A DNA stretch of 64,000 nucleotides from Halorubrum aethiopicum. GTDB lineage: Archaea > Halobacteriota > Halobacteria > Halobacteriales > Haloferacaceae. The translations under genes and the position numbers were made by a program. Positions 56,811 to 64,000 of the stretch are shown one piece after another. Every line of letters begins with the position of its first letter. Within the stretch, counting starts at the first letter, position 1. The stretch spans positions 992,001 through 1,056,000 of the forward strand of contig NZ_LOAJ01000001.1 of the NCBI RefSeq assembly GCF_001542905.1, given 5' to 3'. The notes below the pieces were generated by a model. That model was not told the origin of the DNA. It ran no database searches and worked only from the letters and a program-made list of their open reading frames with translations.

Positions 56811-57868
56811 GGTTCGGCCTCCGCGGGCTCGGGCTCGTGGAACGCGGCGTGGAGGTCGGTCCGGCCGGCCGCCCACGCCGCGAGCAGGTGGGTGAGGTGG
56901 AGCCGGTCGTCGAGCCCGTCGGTCAACGCGAGGTCGGCCTCGCCGGCGAGCTTGTGGAGCCGCGCGAGGTCGTCGCCGCCGTACGCGGAGCCCGCCCGCG
57001 CGACACGCAGCGTCTCGCGGAGCAGCCCCGGCCCGTCGTACCCGCCCTCGTCGAGGAGGTCGTCGAGGGTGCTCCGGGCGTCCTTCAGCTCGCCCTCGCG
57101 GGCGGCCGCGAGCGCATCGCGGATCGCGTCGTCGTCGCCCACCTCGCCGAGCGTCTCGTAGGCGGTCGTCATGGTGATCTCCTCACCCTCCACGGCCGTC
57201 GTCTGCGCCGCGAGGATCGCGCGTCTGAGGTCGCCGCCGGCCGCGCTGGCGACGAACTCCAGCCCGTCGGCGTCGTAGTCGACGCCCTCGCGGTCGCAGA
57301 TCGTCTCCAGCACGTCGATGGTCTCGTCGGTCGTCGGCGCGCGCAGCCGGATCGGGAAACAGCGCGACCGGATCGGCGCGATGAGCTTCGAGGGCTGGCG
57401 CGTCGCGATGACGAACTGGGTCGTTCGGTGGTGTTTCTCCATCACCCGCCGGAGCGCCTGCTGGAAGTCCTCGCGGATGGACTCGGCGTTGTCGAGAAGC
57501 ACCGTCTTGTACTCGCCCGACATCGGCGCGTAGGAGGCCGACTCCGTCAGCACGCGGTTTATCATGTCACGTTTCGCCATCCGGCTTCTCCCCTGGAGGA
57601 ACCCCTCGAAGCGGGGATCGGTCCGGATCTCCTTTTTCGTCCGGCCGAAGAAGTCCGCGACGTTGATCTCGATCAGGTCGCCCTCGGGGTCGGCGTGCGA
57701 CTCCCGCGCCAGCGCCCGCGTCGCGGCCGTCTTCCCGGCTCCCGGCGGTCCCTGAACGACGAGGTTCATCGGCTCGTCGACCGCCCGCTCGAGCCGGTCG
57801 CGGGCGTCGGTCTGCCGGATCTCCGACAGCTCCGGCGCGTGCGTGTCGATCCACAGCGGTCCGTCCAT
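56807..57868 (-). CDS. rfcC: Replication factor C small subunit (RfcC-like)
   Basis: Clamp-loader ATPase, 353 residues. Walker A GPPGAGKT near residue 40, sensor region RQPSKLIAPIRSRCFPIRL with the SRC arginine finger, and a C-terminal helical collar domain. Walker B reads LLDNAES where most RFC subunits have DEAD-like residues. Lid segment AGGDLRRAILAAQ is standard. Haloarchaea carry two small subunits; this looks like the second, more divergent one. No intein. Overlaps asd by 4 bases. Confidence 0.88.
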   Translation of the reverse strand: MDGPLWIDTHAPELSEIRQTDARDRLERAVDEPMNLVVQGPPGAGKTAATRALARESHADPEGDLIEINVADFFGRTKKEIRTDPRFEGFLQGRSRMAKRDMINRVLTESASYAPMSGEYKTVLLDNAESIREDFQQALRRVMEKHHRTTQFVIATRQPSKLIAPIRSRCFPIRLRAPTTDETIDVLETICDREGVDYDADGLEFVASAAGGDLRRAILAAQTTAVEGEEITMTTAYETLGEVGDDDAIRDALAAAREGELKDARSTLDDLLDEGGYDGPGLLRETLRVARAGSAYGGDDLARLHKLAGEADLALTDGLDDRLHLTHLLAAWAAGRTDLHAAFHEPEPAEAEP

Positions 57869-57894
57869 TACCCTCCCGTCCGGGCCGCGCGCTC

Positions 57895-57965
57895 AAGAAA
57901 CGGTCGGTCCGGCCAGTCCCGATCGGAGCGGGCGGTCCCGATCGGTCCGGGCGGTCCGGTCGGCC
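57895..57965 (+). repeat. Degenerate repeat (GGTCCCGATCGG-like)
   Basis: Near-repeats AGTCCCGATCGGAGCGGGC and GGTCCCGATCGGTCCGGGC at 57915 and 57934 in the gap upstream of rfcC, with further CGGTCCGG units on both sides. Confidence 0.55.
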
Positions 57966-57999
57966 ACCTCTCCGACCGTAGCCCGAGTCGATCCCCTGG

Positions 58000-58419
58000 T
58001 CACTCCCGGACGCGTTCCAGTTCGCGCTCGACGGTCCCGCGGATCCGGGCGGCCACGTCGCGGTCGCGGTCCGCGACCTCCGCGTCCTCCGTCTCGAGCA
58101 GGCGGTCGAGCCGCCGCTCGAACTCGCGTTCGTCTATCTCGCCGCGGGCGTAGCGCTCGCGCAACGCGGCGAGCGCGGGGTCGATCTCGGCTCCCCGCTC
58201 GCTTCCCCCGTCCTCACCGTCCGACGACGGCAGCGGCTTCGCGAGGGTGTGGAGCACGGGGAGGACGACGAACAGGCCGAGGAACCAGACGAGCGGCAGC
58301 GTCCACCAGAGGTCGGTGAGGAGGGGCGCGAGCACGCCCGCGCCGACGACGCAGAGCGCGAACACCCGCCGCCAGCGGTACCGGAGGTTCCAGGCGGCGC
58401 GTCGGAGGGGACCGGTCAT
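58000..58419 (-). CDS. SHOCT-domain membrane protein
   Basis: 139 residues. Two transmembrane helices in the first half (~18-34 and 38-58), an acidic linker, then a SHOCT motif ALAALRERYARGEIDEREFERRLDRLLE (~83-110) and a charged helical tail. SHOCT proteins are widespread and poorly understood; oligomerisation is a suggested role. Separate from its neighbours. Confidence 0.8.
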   Translation of the reverse strand: MTGPLRRAAWNLRYRWRRVFALCVVGAGVLAPLLTDLWWTLPLVWFLGLFVVLPVLHTLAKPLPSSDGEDGGSERGAEIDPALAALRERYARGEIDEREFERRLDRLLETEDAEVADRDRDVAARIRGTVERELERVRE

Positions 58420-58485
58420 ACGCGGTCGGACGCGAGCGAGGCGTGAAAGGGTTTCGTCGGGGGTCGGAGCACCCCGTCGAGCGGC

Positions 58486-58965
58486 TCAGGGCAACTCGAA
58501 CCGGAGTTCGTCGCCCGGCTCGATCCCGTTGTCGGCGCTCCACCCTCTCGGGACCTCGAGGACGTATTTTCCCGTCCCCTCGTAGGTTCTGAGCGGGCGC
58601 GACTCGGGTTCCGCCTCCCGGATCTCCGTGATCTCGCCGTCCTCGGCGACGAACACGATGTCGATGGCGAAGGCCATATCGCGCATCACGTAGCCGTGCT
58701 CGCCGGACTCGCGGTGGACGAACAGCATCCCCTCGTCGTCGGCGAGTTCGTTCGTCGTCGAGAGGCCGACGTAGCGTTTCATCGGGCCGTCGGCGATCCG
58801 GGCGTCGACGGTCGCGAGGGTCTCGCCCGTCTCGGCGTCGACCGCCTCGACCGTGGTCGTCTCGTAACCCGGGATCAGGACGGAGGGCGCGGTGGCGACC
58901 ACGAGTGCGGCGAGGACGAAGACGACGATGGCGGCGGCGGTCAACGCGGGAAAGCGACGGTTCAC
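58486..58965 (-). CDS. DUF192 family protein with N-terminal membrane anchor
   Basis: 159 residues from the GTG at 58965. One N-terminal hydrophobic segment (~8-27) would export or anchor it, followed by a compact beta-rich DUF192 domain (~45-155) with DGPMKRYVGLSTTNELADDEGMLFV, MRDMAFAIDIVFVAEDGEI and KYVLEVPRGWSADNGIEPGDEL. Function of the family is unknown. The next gene upstream is tRNA-Val on the other strand. Confidence 0.85.
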   Translation of the reverse strand: MNRRFPALTAAAIVVFVLAALVVATAPSVLIPGYETTTVEAVDAETGETLATVDARIADGPMKRYVGLSTTNELADDEGMLFVHRESGEHGYVMRDMAFAIDIVFVAEDGEITEIREAEPESRPLRTYEGTGKYVLEVPRGWSADNGIEPGDELRFELP

Positions 58966-59025
58966 GCCCGGGGTTCGCAACCGAGACAGAAACCGTTTTC
59001 CGCTCGCGGCGGCTGGTCTCGACGA

Positions 59026-59099
59026 GGGCTCGTGGTCTAGCTGGTTATGACGCGGCCTTTACAAGGCTGAGGTCGGCGGTTCGAACCCGCCCGAGCCCA
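59026..59099 (+). tRNA. tRNA-Val (anticodon TAC)
   Basis: Cloverleaf can be drawn by hand: acceptor GGGCTCG/CGAGCCC, D-arm with AGCTGGTTA, anticodon stem CGGCC/GGCTG with loop TTTACAA (anticodon TAC, valine), and T-arm GGCGG/CCGCC with loop TTCGAAC. Discriminator A at 59099; CCA is not encoded. No intron. It is followed at once by an 11-bp inverted repeat and by duplicated copies of its own 3' end. Confidence 0.93.
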
Positions 59100-59345
59100 T
59101 ACCCGCGGCGAGCAACTCCGCGAGCCGCGGGTATGGCGCGGGTTCGAATCAGGGAGCGGGAGGTGAGCGAGCACCGCGAGCGAACGGGAGCGACCGTGGT
59201 TCGAACCCGCCCGAGCCCGTTTCTGGGACGAACGAAGTGAGTCACAGAAATGTATGCGAGGCGGGTTGAATTCTATCGGTCGCGCGCAGCGAAGCGAGCA
59301 CGTCCGATTTCGGTTCGAACCCGCCCGACCCCGGTTCGACCCCTC
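59078..59345 (+). repeat. Repeated tRNA-Val 3'-end fragments (possible integration scars)
   Basis: TTCGAACCCGCCCGAGCCC, the T-loop to acceptor end of the tRNA, occurs in the gene (59080-59098) and again at 59200-59218. A diverged copy ending CGACCCC is at 59314-59332, a GTTCGACCCC remnant at 59335, and a weak GGGTTCGAATC at 59136. The main units are about 120 and 114 bases apart. Immediately after the tRNA, ATACCCGCGGC (59099-59109) pairs with GCCGCGGGTAT (59124-59134). No integrase lies nearby. Repeated tRNA 3' ends usually mark attachment sites of integrated elements. Confidence 0.75.
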
Positions 59346-59387
59346 GATGACGAGCCTTTTTGAGCACGTTCTCATCGCTTGAACCGA

Positions 59388-59722
59388 GATCGTTGCCGGC
59401 GCGGTGAACGCTCTAAACCTTCAGCCGCTCGGCTCTACATGGTTGCTGACGTGGTGAACACCGCCAAAGCCCCAGCCGGGAGGACTCGCGCACCTCGCTG
59501 CGGTCCTCAGTCGCTCGCGCTGCTCGCTCCCTGCGGTCCTTACATCGGTGGGCTTCGTCCTCCCGGCTGCCCCTTTGAGTCCCACCTCGCACAGCACCGC
59601 CCCGCACCTCACGCCTCCCCAGCCTCGTCGACTGCCCTCCGCTTCGCTCCGGCCAGCCGACTCCCTCGCGCGGTGCCGTTCGCGGCCGCCGAGGGCGGCC
59701 GCTCACGGGCACGCGCCACCGC
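59388..59722 (+). repeat. Dispersed structured element, copy D
   Basis: Plus-strand copy. Two left ends occur in tandem: GATCGTTGCCGGCGCGGTGAA (59388-59408, over 20 bases only across the full match) and GGTTGCTGACGTGGTGAACACC near 59441-59462. Arm P1 pairs AGCCGGGAGGAC (59474-59485) with GTCCTCCCGGCT (59557-59568), 12 bp, plus CAAAG/CTTTG (59465-59469/59573-59577). The fixed CACGCCTCCCCAGCCTCG follows, then arms P2 and P3 (GGCCGCC-gag-GGCGGCC) and the right end CGCGCCACCGC (59712-59722). It lies between tRNA-Val and the metX 3' end, 42 bases from the metX stop. Confidence 0.83.
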
Positions 59723-59763
59723 ACCGCGGGTCTTCGTTCCTCCGTATCCGACTCTCCCTCGGT

Positions 59764-61056
59764 TCACCCGCCGAACAGGCTGGAGTGGACCGGGGCGTGG
59801 TCCGGGTCGCGGTCGGACTCGGGGTCCTCGTCGTCTCCACCCGCGTCGTCGACGGCCCGGCCCTCCACCCCGTCGGCGAGGAAGTCGCGGAGCGGCGGGC
59901 CGACGCGTTCGGGCTCGACGAGGAACGCGTCGTGGCCGTGGTCGGAGTCGATCACGTGGTGGGCGACGGGGACGTCTCGCTCGCGGAAGGCGGTCGCGAC
60001 CGACGCCGACTGCTCGACGGTGAAGTGCCAGTCGCCGGTGAAGCTCAAGAGGAGTGCCTCGCCCTCGAAGGCGGCGAGCGCGTCGGCGTCGGAGCCGTAG
60101 CCGGCGGCGAGGTCGTACTCGTCCATCGCGCGCGTGAGATAGAGGTAGCTGTTGGCGTCGAACCGCTCCGCGAACCCCTCCGCCTGGTAGTCGAGGTACG
60201 ACTCAACCTCGCGGTACGGGAAGAAGGCGGCCGCGGGGTCGGCCTCGAGCCCCAGATCGCCCTGCTCGCGGCTCAGCGAGTCTCGACCCGCCGAGCGCCG
60301 GCCGAACTTCTTCTCCATCGACGCCTTCGAGAGGTACATCACGTGGCCGATCTGTCGGGCCATCGCGAGCCCGGTGTCGGGCGAGTCGCGACCCTCGCCG
60401 TAGTAGTCGCCGCCGTTCCAGTTCGGGTCCGCGCGGATCGCCCGGCGCGCGATCGCGTCGAGTCCGAGACACTGCGCGTCGAGCCGGGCGGCGGCGGCGA
60501 TCGGGACGATCCGGTCCACGTCGTCCGGGTAGCGCTTCGCCCACTCGAGGACGTTCATCCCGCCGACGCTCCCGCCGACCACGGCTCGAAGCCGGCCGAC
60601 GCCGAGGTGGTCGAGCAGCCGGCGCTGCGCGCGCGTCCAGTCCTCGACTTGAACCGGCGGGAACGCCGTCCCCCAGCGGTCGTGGTCGGGCTCGTCCGCG
60701 AGATCGAGGTCCGCGGGCCGCTCGCTGGCCGGTCCGGAGGTGCCGTAACAGGAGCCGGGGACGTTCGCGCAGACGACGTAGTACTCGGTCGTGTCGATCG
60801 CCTTTCCGGGGCCGACCACGTCGTCCCACCACGCGCGGGCCTGGCCGGCCTGGCCGGCGTCGGCGTCGCGCTCCGGCGTCCGGGCGACGTTCTGGCTGCC
60901 GGTGAGCGCGTGACACACGAGGACGACGTTGTCGCCGTCGAACTCGCCGTACGTCTCGTAGGCGACGCGCAGGTCGGGGATCGACCGGCCGCACTCGAAG
61001 GTGAACTCCCCGAGCGCCGCGACGCCGGCCTCGGTGGGCGTCGCCGCCATGTTCAC
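59764..61056 (-). CDS. metX: Homoserine O-acetyltransferase
   Basis: Activates homoserine with acetyl-CoA for methionine synthesis; 430 residues, alpha/beta-hydrolase fold. [25 protein letters not shown] at the N-terminus, nucleophile Ser163 in [12 protein letters not shown], Asp in LLSFTGDW and His in [11 protein letters not shown] are diagnostic. Start GTG 61056 overlaps the metY stop (GTGA); ATG 61050 is an alternative. The C-terminus has an acidic extension. Downstream is element copy D. Confidence 0.93.
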   Translation of the reverse strand: MNMAATPTEAGVAALGEFTFECGRSIPDLRVAYETYGEFDGDNVVLVCHALTGSQNVARTPERDADAGQAGQARAWWDDVVGPGKAIDTTEYYVVCANVPGSCYGTSGPASERPADLDLADEPDHDRWGTAFPPVQVEDWTRAQRRLLDHLGVGRLRAVVGGSVGGMNVLEWAKRYPDDVDRIVPIAAAARLDAQCLGLDAIARRAIRADPNWNGGDYYGEGRDSPDTGLAMARQIGHVMYLSKASMEKKFGRRSAGRDSLSREQGDLGLEADPAAAFFPYREVESYLDYQAEGFAERFDANSYLYLTRAMDEYDLAAGYGSDADALAAFEGEALLLSFTGDWHFTVEQSASVATAFRERDVPVAHHVIDSDHGHDAFLVEPERVGPPLRDFLADGVEGRAVDDAGGDDEDPESDRDPDHAPVHSSLFGG

Positions 61057-62381
61057 CGCCCCTCCTCCGGCGCTCCGCCGTTCGTCCCGGCTCGGTCCGT
61101 CCCCGCGTCCTCCGCCGCCTCCAGCGCGGCGTCGAGGTCGGCGATCACGTCCGCGGACTCCTCGATGCCGACCGAGAGCCGGACCATGTCCTCGGTGACG
61201 CCCGCGGCCGCCCGCGCCGCCTCGTCGAGCTGTGCGTGCGTGGTGGAGGCGGGGTGGATAACCAGGGTCTTCGCGTCGCCGATGTTCGCGAGGAAGCTCG
61301 CGAGGTCGACCGACTCACACAGCGTCTTCGCGGCCGCGTACCCGCCGGCGGTCCCGAAGGTGACCATCCCGCCGTACCCCTCCAGATACGCGCTCGCGTC
61401 GTCGTGGGTCGGGTGGTCGCCGAACCCCGGGTACGTCACCCAGTCGACGCGGTCGTCCCCGCGGAGGAACTCCGCGACGTCGCGGGCGTTCTCGCAGTGA
61501 CGCTCCATCCGGAGCGGGAGCGTCCCCACGCCCTGGAGCGTTTGCCAGGCGTCGAATGGGGACTGCTGGCTCCCCGTGGGTCGGACCGCCCGCTGGCGGA
61601 CGACGTTCGCGAAGGCGGCGTCGCCGAACCGCTCCACGAAGTCGATCGGGAACGCCGGCGACTCCCCGGAGAGCTCCTCGTACTCCGCGTCCGGGTGGTC
61701 CCACGGGAAGGTGCCGCCGTCGACGACGATCCCCCCGACCGTGGTGCCGTTGCCGGTGATCCACTTGGTCGTCGACTCCCAGACCACGTCCGCGCCGTGC
61801 TCGATCGGCCGGCAGAGCGCGGGGGTCGCGAACGTGTTGTCGACGACGAGCGGGACCGCGCGGTCGTGGGCGATCCCCGCGAGCCGCTCGAAGTCGGGCG
61901 TGACGAGCGAGGGGTTCGAGAGCGTCTCCACGTGGACGAAGGCGGTGTCGTCGTCGATCGCCTCGGCGTACCCCTCGTAGTCGGTAGTGCCGACGAGGCG
62001 GGTCTCGATCCCGCGGCGGTTCGCGACGGTGGTGAGGTGCGTCGCGGTGCCGCCGTACATCTCCTCGCTGGCGACGACGTTGTCGCCGGCGCTCGCGAGC
62101 ACCGTGGTGATCGCGTCGAACGCGCCCATCCCCGAGGCGGTCGCGACCGCGCCCGATCCGCCCTCCAGGTCGGCGAGGCGGTTCTCGAGGGCGCGAACGG
62201 TCGGGTTCGAGACGCGGGAGTAGACGTCGCCGTCGGCCCGGAGCGCGTACAGGTCCGCCGCCGAATCGGCGTCCTCGAACGCGTACGAGGTCGTCTGGTG
62301 GATCGGCATCGCGCGAGCTCCGGTCGCCGGGTCGGCGGTCGACCCGGCGTGGAGACTCCGGGTGTCGAACCCACGTGTCAT
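61053..62381 (-). CDS. metY: O-acetylhomoserine aminocarboxypropyltransferase/sulfhydrylase
   Basis: PLP enzyme making homocysteine from O-acetylhomoserine and sulfide; 442 residues. Cys/Met metabolism fold with N-terminal [18 protein letters not shown] and [21 protein letters not shown] Lys206 in [12 protein letters not shown], and the extended ~420+ residue length typical of MetY versus cystathionine synthases. First gene of the metY-metX operon; the stop overlaps metX. Confidence 0.93.
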   Translation of the reverse strand: MTRGFDTRSLHAGSTADPATGARAMPIHQTTSYAFEDADSAADLYALRADGDVYSRVSNPTVRALENRLADLEGGSGAVATASGMGAFDAITTVLASAGDNVVASEEMYGGTATHLTTVANRRGIETRLVGTTDYEGYAEAIDDDTAFVHVETLSNPSLVTPDFERLAGIAHDRAVPLVVDNTFATPALCRPIEHGADVVWESTTKWITGNGTTVGGIVVDGGTFPWDHPDAEYEELSGESPAFPIDFVERFGDAAFANVVRQRAVRPTGSQQSPFDAWQTLQGVGTLPLRMERHCENARDVAEFLRGDDRVDWVTYPGFGDHPTHDDASAYLEGYGGMVTFGTAGGYAAAKTLCESVDLASFLANIGDAKTLVIHPASTTHAQLDEAARAAAGVTEDMVRLSVGIEESADVIADLDAALEAAEDAGTDRAGTNGGAPEEGR

Positions 62382-62394
62382 GTGTGTTGCGCAT

Positions 62395-62413
62395 ATATCT
62401 ACGAATATCTATA
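62395..62413 (-). promoter_or_regulatory. metYX promoter with 10-bp-spaced direct repeats
   Basis: Minus strand reads TATAGATATTCGTAGATAT upstream of metY. AGATAT occurs twice with a 10-base period (plus-strand ATATCT at 62395-62400 and 62405-62410), i.e. on the same helix face. The distal one (24-32 bases before the ATG) is placed as a TATA box; the proximal one lies between TATA and start, an obvious repressor position. Regulation is inference. Confidence 0.5.
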
Positions 62414-62506
62414 ACTGTCAGTTACGGCAAGCCCTGCCGGACCCGTGGCGGTCCGCCCCCCTGCCGCCGGCCGAACGCCTTTGCGCCCGGCGGCCCACGG
62501 TCCGGC

Positions 62507-64000
62507 ATGGCCACGGACGACGCCGTATCCCGGCTGGTCGAGGCGCTCACGCTCGAGGAGGCGGGTCGACTCGTCTCCGGCACGACGGACCCGGCCGGCC
62601 GCGCGACGGGCTACCTCGGTGGAGTCGACCGGCTCGAGGTTCCTCCGTTGACCCTGGTCGACGGGCCGCTCGGGGTCCGGATCCCGGGCGAGTCGGCGAC
62701 CGCCTTTCCCGCCCCGATCGCGCTGGCCGCGACCTTCGACGCCGACCTGGCCCGCGAACACGGGGCCGCGCTCGGCCGCGAGACGAGGGCGGCCGGGGCC
62801 GACGCCCTGCTCGCGCCGGGGACGAACCTGATCCGGGTCCCGCAGGGCGGGCGGAACTTCGAGTACTTCGCGGAGGACCCCGTGCTGTCGGCCGCGACCG
62901 CCGCGGGCGTCGTCGAGGGGATCGAGTCCGCGGACGTGATCGCGACGCCGAAACACTACGTCGCGAACTCCCAGGAGACGGACCGCGCGACGGTCAGCGC
63001 CGAGATCGGCGAGCGCGCGCTCCGCGAGCTGTACCTCCCGTCGTTCCGCGCCGCGGTCGCGGCCGGTGCCGGATCGGTGATGTCGGCGTACAACCGCGTG
63101 AACGGGACCCGGATGAGCGACCACCGCCGACTGCTGACGGACGTGTTGAAGGAGGAGTGGGGGTTCGACGGCTACGTCGTCTCCGACTGGTACGGCACCG
63201 AGGGCGCGGTCGACGCCGCGGCCGCCGGTCTCGACGTCGAGATGCCGGGCGTCCCGATGGGAGACGAGGCGGACGGGGCGGACGAGCCCGGAGACGACGG
63301 CGACGACGTGGAGGCCGGCGACGACGGGACCGACGGGGCCGACGGAGACGACCCCGCCGACCCGCTCCCGCCCGAGATCGCCCGCGGGATGCCCGACCCG
63401 GAGACGTGCGAGCCGTTCGACGAGGCGCTCCCCGCCGCGGTCAGGGACGGGTCGCTCCCGCGGGAGCGGCTCGACGACATGGCGGCGCGCGTCCTCCGGA
63501 CGATGGACCGGGTCGGCCTGCTGGACGGGGACCGAGCCCCCGCTGACGTCGACGCCGACGCCCACCGCCGGCTGACGTTTCGGGTGGCGACGCGGGGGTC
63601 GGTCCTCCTGGAGAACGACGGCGTCCTCCCGCTTCCGGCCGACGCCGACGTCGCGCTCGTCGGTCCCGCGGTCGACGAGGCGGTCCTCGGCGGGGGCGGC
63701 TCCTCGGAGACGACGCCGGAGACGACCACGACGCCGCGGGAGGGCCTCGAGGCGCGCGCGGACGGAACCGTGACCGTCGCGCCCGGTCACCCGCCGGTCG
63801 AGGGGATCTCGATGTTCGACTTCCTGGGCGGTGACGACGTCGGCGGCGACGGCGGCGACGGGGAGAACGAACCCGGCGAGAAGGAGACGCGCGAATCGGA
63901 CGACTCCGCGGACGACCCCGCGACCGACGACGCCGCGGACCTCGACGCGGCGGTCGCGGCCGCCGAGGTCGCGGACGTCGCCGTCGTCGTCGTCCGCGAC
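62507..64000 (+). CDS. Glycoside hydrolase family 3 protein (3' truncated)
   Basis: 498 codons are open to the window edge. GH3 (beta-glucosidase/N-acetylhexosaminidase-like) N-terminal TIM barrel: LVDGPLGVR, IALAATFDADLAREHGAALGRETRAAGADALLAPGTN, ATPKHYVANSQET (the KH motif at 149-150), and nucleophile Asp227 in VVSDWYGTEGAVDA. The C-terminal alpha/beta sandwich begins near 350 (LLENDGVLPLP). Two acidic Asp/Gly-rich insertions (~248-285 and ~445-480) are halophile-type. No signal peptide is evident. The rest lies outside the window. Confidence 0.88.
   Translation, partial: MATDDAVSRLVEALTLEEAGRLVSGTTDPAGRATGYLGGVDRLEVPPLTLVDGPLGVRIPGESATAFPAPIALAATFDADLAREHGAALGRETRAAGADALLAPGTNLIRVPQGGRNFEYFAEDPVLSAATAAGVVEGIESADVIATPKHYVANSQETDRATVSAEIGERALRELYLPSFRAAVAAGAGSVMSAYNRVNGTRMSDHRRLLTDVLKEEWGFDGYVVSDWYGTEGAVDAAAAGLDVEMPGVPMGDEADGADEPGDDGDDVEAGDDGTDGADGDDPADPLPPEIARGMPDPETCEPFDEALPAAVRDGSLPRERLDDMAARVLRTMDRVGLLDGDRAPADVDADAHRRLTFRVATRGSVLLENDGVLPLPADADVALVGPAVDEAVLGGGGSSETTPETTTTPREGLEARADGTVTVAPGHPPVEGISMFDFLGGDDVGGDGGDGENEPGEKETRESDDSADDPATDDAADLDAAVAAAEVADVAVVVVRD

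Noticed and set aside
59039-59375. Minus-strand frames with repeated 'GLGRVRT' peptides near tRNA-Val
   Set aside because: These are translations of the repeated tRNA 3' ends, a known mis-annotation pattern.

Overview
The window comes from a halophilic archaeon (class Halobacteria). The evidence is a very GC-rich sequence, strongly acidic predicted proteins, archaeal ribosomal protein types (S4e, L19e, L32e), eIF1A, an RFC clamp-loader subunit, CDC48, a class II ribonucleotide reductase, and TATA elements about 25-35 bases before starts with little or no 5' leader. Halorubrum or a relative is my guess from overall similarity. It is not proven by the sequence.

Layout. 1-11427: the S10/spc-type ribosomal operon, from the 3' end of rpl2 through rpl15 and secY, with rnp1 (RNase P protein) embedded; most genes overlap or abut. 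11650-16207: trm1, a YihY/BrkB membrane protein, a PAP2 phosphatase and a Na+/Ca2+-type exchanger. 16283-20142: glnA divergent from an Lrp regulator, an M20 hydrolase and a small membrane protein. 20893-25699: gap-pgk, hsp20, a RimK-like ligase, eIF1A and two tiny membrane proteins. 25729-33119: FeS photolyase, aldo/keto reductase, small zinc-finger protein, Gly-rich protein and nrdJ. 33555-40280: the cdc48 pair, a hydrolase, membrane and Hsp20-like proteins, and a UbiB kinase. 40291-48000, mostly minus strand: FkbM methyltransferase, site-2 protease, MoaE, hydroxyacyl-CoA dehydrogenase, sensor kinase and UbiA. 48187-49910: fba-fbp (gluconeogenesis). 50320-58965, minus strand: Azf-like dehydrogenase, membrane proteins, MFS transporter, hybrid sensor kinase, a frameshifted archaetidylserine decarboxylase, an RFC small subunit and DUF192. 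59026-64000: tRNA-Val with repeated 3'-end fragments, metY-metX, and a truncated GH3 glycosidase.

The most unusual content is not protein coding. Four diverged copies of one structured element (about 220-365 bp; A 20283-20637, B 29588-29810, C 49938-50300, D 59388-59722) fill all four large gaps between converging genes, and I saw none elsewhere. Each has fixed core segments separated by arms whose sequences differ completely between copies but stay self-complementary. This is a compensatory pattern expected of a folded RNA or a folded single-stranded DNA. Copies A and C also carry a nested double-hairpin module in different arms. No transposase, reverse transcriptase, CRISPR array or intact IS was found.

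How genes work together: gap-pgk, fba-fbp and the Azf-like enzyme point to gluconeogenesis and NAD-linked sugar-phosphate oxidation. glnA-lrp is a nitrogen-assimilation module with its probable regulator. metY-metX makes homocysteine by the acetylhomoserine route. cdc48 with its small beta-sandwich partner and two Hsp20-type proteins form a protein quality-control group.
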